Positions 10,951-11,134 of a DNA stretch of 11,134 nt are shown here, in pieces. The translations under genes were made by a program, and so were the position numbers. Source of the stretch: an uncultured Eubacteriales bacterium (GTDB lineage: Bacteria > Bacillota > Clostridia > Christensenellales > CAG-138). Location of the stretch: assembly GCA_900543475.1 (NCBI GenBank), contig UQRU01000063.1, positions 1 through 11,134 on the forward strand, read 5' to 3'. How positions within the stretch are numbered: position 1 is the stretch's first letter; every line of letters begins with the position of its first letter. A model generated the notes under the pieces. It was not told where the DNA came from, did not search any database, and saw only the letters and a program-made list of their open reading frames with translations.

Positions 10951-11134
10951 TCCTACACGGTCCTACGCGGTGCTACGCGCACGGCGATATTCGCGCACAA
11001 GCGGACGAAGCCGCCCTGCGGCGGTAGCCTGCGGCGGGGCGGAGGAAGCCGCCCGGGCCCTCGTCGCCGCGGACTCCATCCGCTCGGCCCCGGTAAAGTT
11101 CCTTTACCGGGGCTTCGCTCATTCCGTCGCGGCT
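10951..11134 (+). repeat. Bipartite dispersed repeat, copy downstream of the sortase gene
   Basis: This is the inverted partner of the element at 1-198. The 37-bp arm is 10962-10998 and the 77-bp arm is 11058-11134; each is identical to its partner. The 59-bp core (10999-11057) is different and holds a 16-bp direct repeat (11001-11016 and 11039-11054, 15 of 16 identical). Three 10-bp units resembling TCCTACRCGG run from 10951 to 10980; the gyrA copy has about two. In the direction of transcription the conserved arm begins 12 bp after the sortase stop. The perfect hairpin with its 11-bp stem is at 11088-11112. Confidence 0.85.

Overview
The window looks like chromosomal DNA of a G+C-rich Gram-positive anaerobe of the class Clostridia. 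A gut Oscillospirales- or Christensenellales-like lineage is my best guess from family resemblance. It cannot be confirmed without searches. The reasons are strong purine-rich ribosome binding sites, a gyrase cluster of Gram-positive type, a secreted class B-like sortase with SH3 repeats, and a short DUF1858 redox protein of the kind common in anaerobic Clostridia.

The left half (202-6077) is a leftward operon: recF, gyrB, a tiny predicted membrane protein, then gyrA. A good sigma-A-type promoter at 6153-6181 drives it. The cluster couples recombinational repair (RecF) with both subunits of DNA gyrase. The usual partners dnaA and dnaN are not next to recF. Instead recF is divergent from a carbohydrate gene across a 565-bp spacer. 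That spacer holds a 16-bp perfect palindrome and a very long poly-C/poly-G/poly-C tract that may be partly an assembly artefact.

The right half runs rightward. It holds an intracellular GH13 alpha-glucan hydrolase (neopullulanase/cyclomaltodextrinase type), a small membrane protein with a C-terminal zinc ribbon 10 bp behind it, a 67-residue DUF1858 protein, and a secreted two-SH3 sortase-like protein with all catalytic residues and an unusual cysteine cluster. The sortase gene has its own extended -10 promoter.

Two families of non-coding repeats are the most unusual content. The first is a bipartite element (37-bp and 77-bp conserved arms around an unrelated core). It sits directly after the stop codons of both gyrA and the sortase gene, in the same orientation relative to transcription, and forms inverted repeats at the two ends of the window. 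The second is a 259-bp MITE-like structure (9291-9549). It has 11-bp perfect inverted ends, a chain of internal hairpins, and a 30-bp terminator-like hairpin on each side; the two hairpins differ by a compensatory base-pair change. The exact 77-bp identity at the window ends suggests the window is a whole assembly contig broken at a dispersed repeat.
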